Shown one piece after another: positions 22,486 to 22,534 of a stretch of DNA of 22,534 bases. The stretch is from Lentzea aerocolonigenes (GTDB taxonomy: Bacteria > Actinomycetota > Actinomycetes > Mycobacteriales > Pseudonocardiaceae): assembly GCF_000955955.1 (NCBI RefSeq), contig NZ_JYJG01000409.1:1-22534 (forward strand). The letters are read 5' to 3'. Position 1 is the first letter of the stretch. Every line of letters starts with the position of its first letter. The translations under genes were made by a program, and so were the position numbers. The notes beneath the pieces are model-generated. The model was given only the letters and a program-made list of their open reading frames with translations. It did no database searches and had not been told where the DNA came from.

Positions 22486-22534
22486 GATGAAGGGCTCCTT
22501 CATCCACCTGACGTGGATGAAGGAGCCCTTCATC
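22486..22534. terminator. Perfect 22-bp hairpin after the VWA gene
   Basis: Bases 22486-22507 pair exactly with 22513-22534 around the five-base loop CTGAC. Each arm is itself nearly palindromic (GATGAAGG-gct-CCTTCATC). It starts 10 bases after the VWA stop and runs to the window edge, so any following T-run cannot be seen. It is probably a terminator, possibly one copy of a dispersed palindromic repeat. Confidence 0.8.

Overview
The window is high-GC DNA from an actinomycete, most likely of the Pseudonocardiales (Lentzea/Saccharothrix/Amycolatopsis-like). This placement is inferred from base composition, many GTG/TTG starts, an Lsr2 protein, and a gene order that closely follows the Mycobacterium tuberculosis ftsH-folE-folP-folB-folK-Rv3605c-Rv3604c-Rv3603c-panC-panD-coaX-lysS-lsr2 block (Rv3610c to Rv3597c). 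I could not run a database search.

Left end (58-3951): an iron-siderophore type ABC importer. Two FecCD-type permeases and an ATPase form a tightly overlapping minus-strand operon. A lipoprotein binding protein is encoded divergently. The short intergenic region holds a good match to the DtxR/IdeR iron box, so iron repression of both arms is likely. A strong hairpin (3965-4012) separates this locus from the next.

Centre-left (4021-9888): lsr2 (nucleoid silencer) and lysS (lysyl-tRNA synthetase) on the minus strand, then a plus-strand class I methyltransferase. Next is a minus-strand pantothenate/CoA operon: a DUF2520 Rossmann-fold protein, panC, panD and coaX. The DUF2520 protein may be the ketopantoate reductase of this pathway.

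Centre (9893-13902): an accessory insertion relative to the M. tuberculosis order. It holds a PrsW-type intramembrane protease (minus), possibly followed by a coupled 33-codon ORF. A plus-strand trio follows: an NDUFAF7/MidA-type methyltransferase, a DUF1203 protein and an orphan NuoD/NDUFS2-like protein. In mitochondria NDUFAF7 methylates an arginine of NDUFS2. That arginine is kept here (R59), but the quinone-contacting tyrosine is replaced by tryptophan (W82). This trio is the best candidate for an undescribed system in the window.

Right (13903-20450, minus strand): ftsH, folE, folP, folB, folK, a DUF3180 membrane protein and a DUF6779-like membrane/coiled-coil protein. From ftsH to DUF3180 every junction overlaps by 4-8 bases, so a membrane protease and four folate enzymes appear translationally coupled. 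Downstream of the DUF6779-like gene is a decayed partial copy of its own 3' end.

Right end (20451-22534): a 327-bp intergenic region with two inverted repeats, then a membrane-anchored protein joining a solute-binding-like domain to a von Willebrand A domain, closed by a perfect 22-bp hairpin at the window edge. I saw no tRNA, rRNA, CRISPR, transposase or phage gene.
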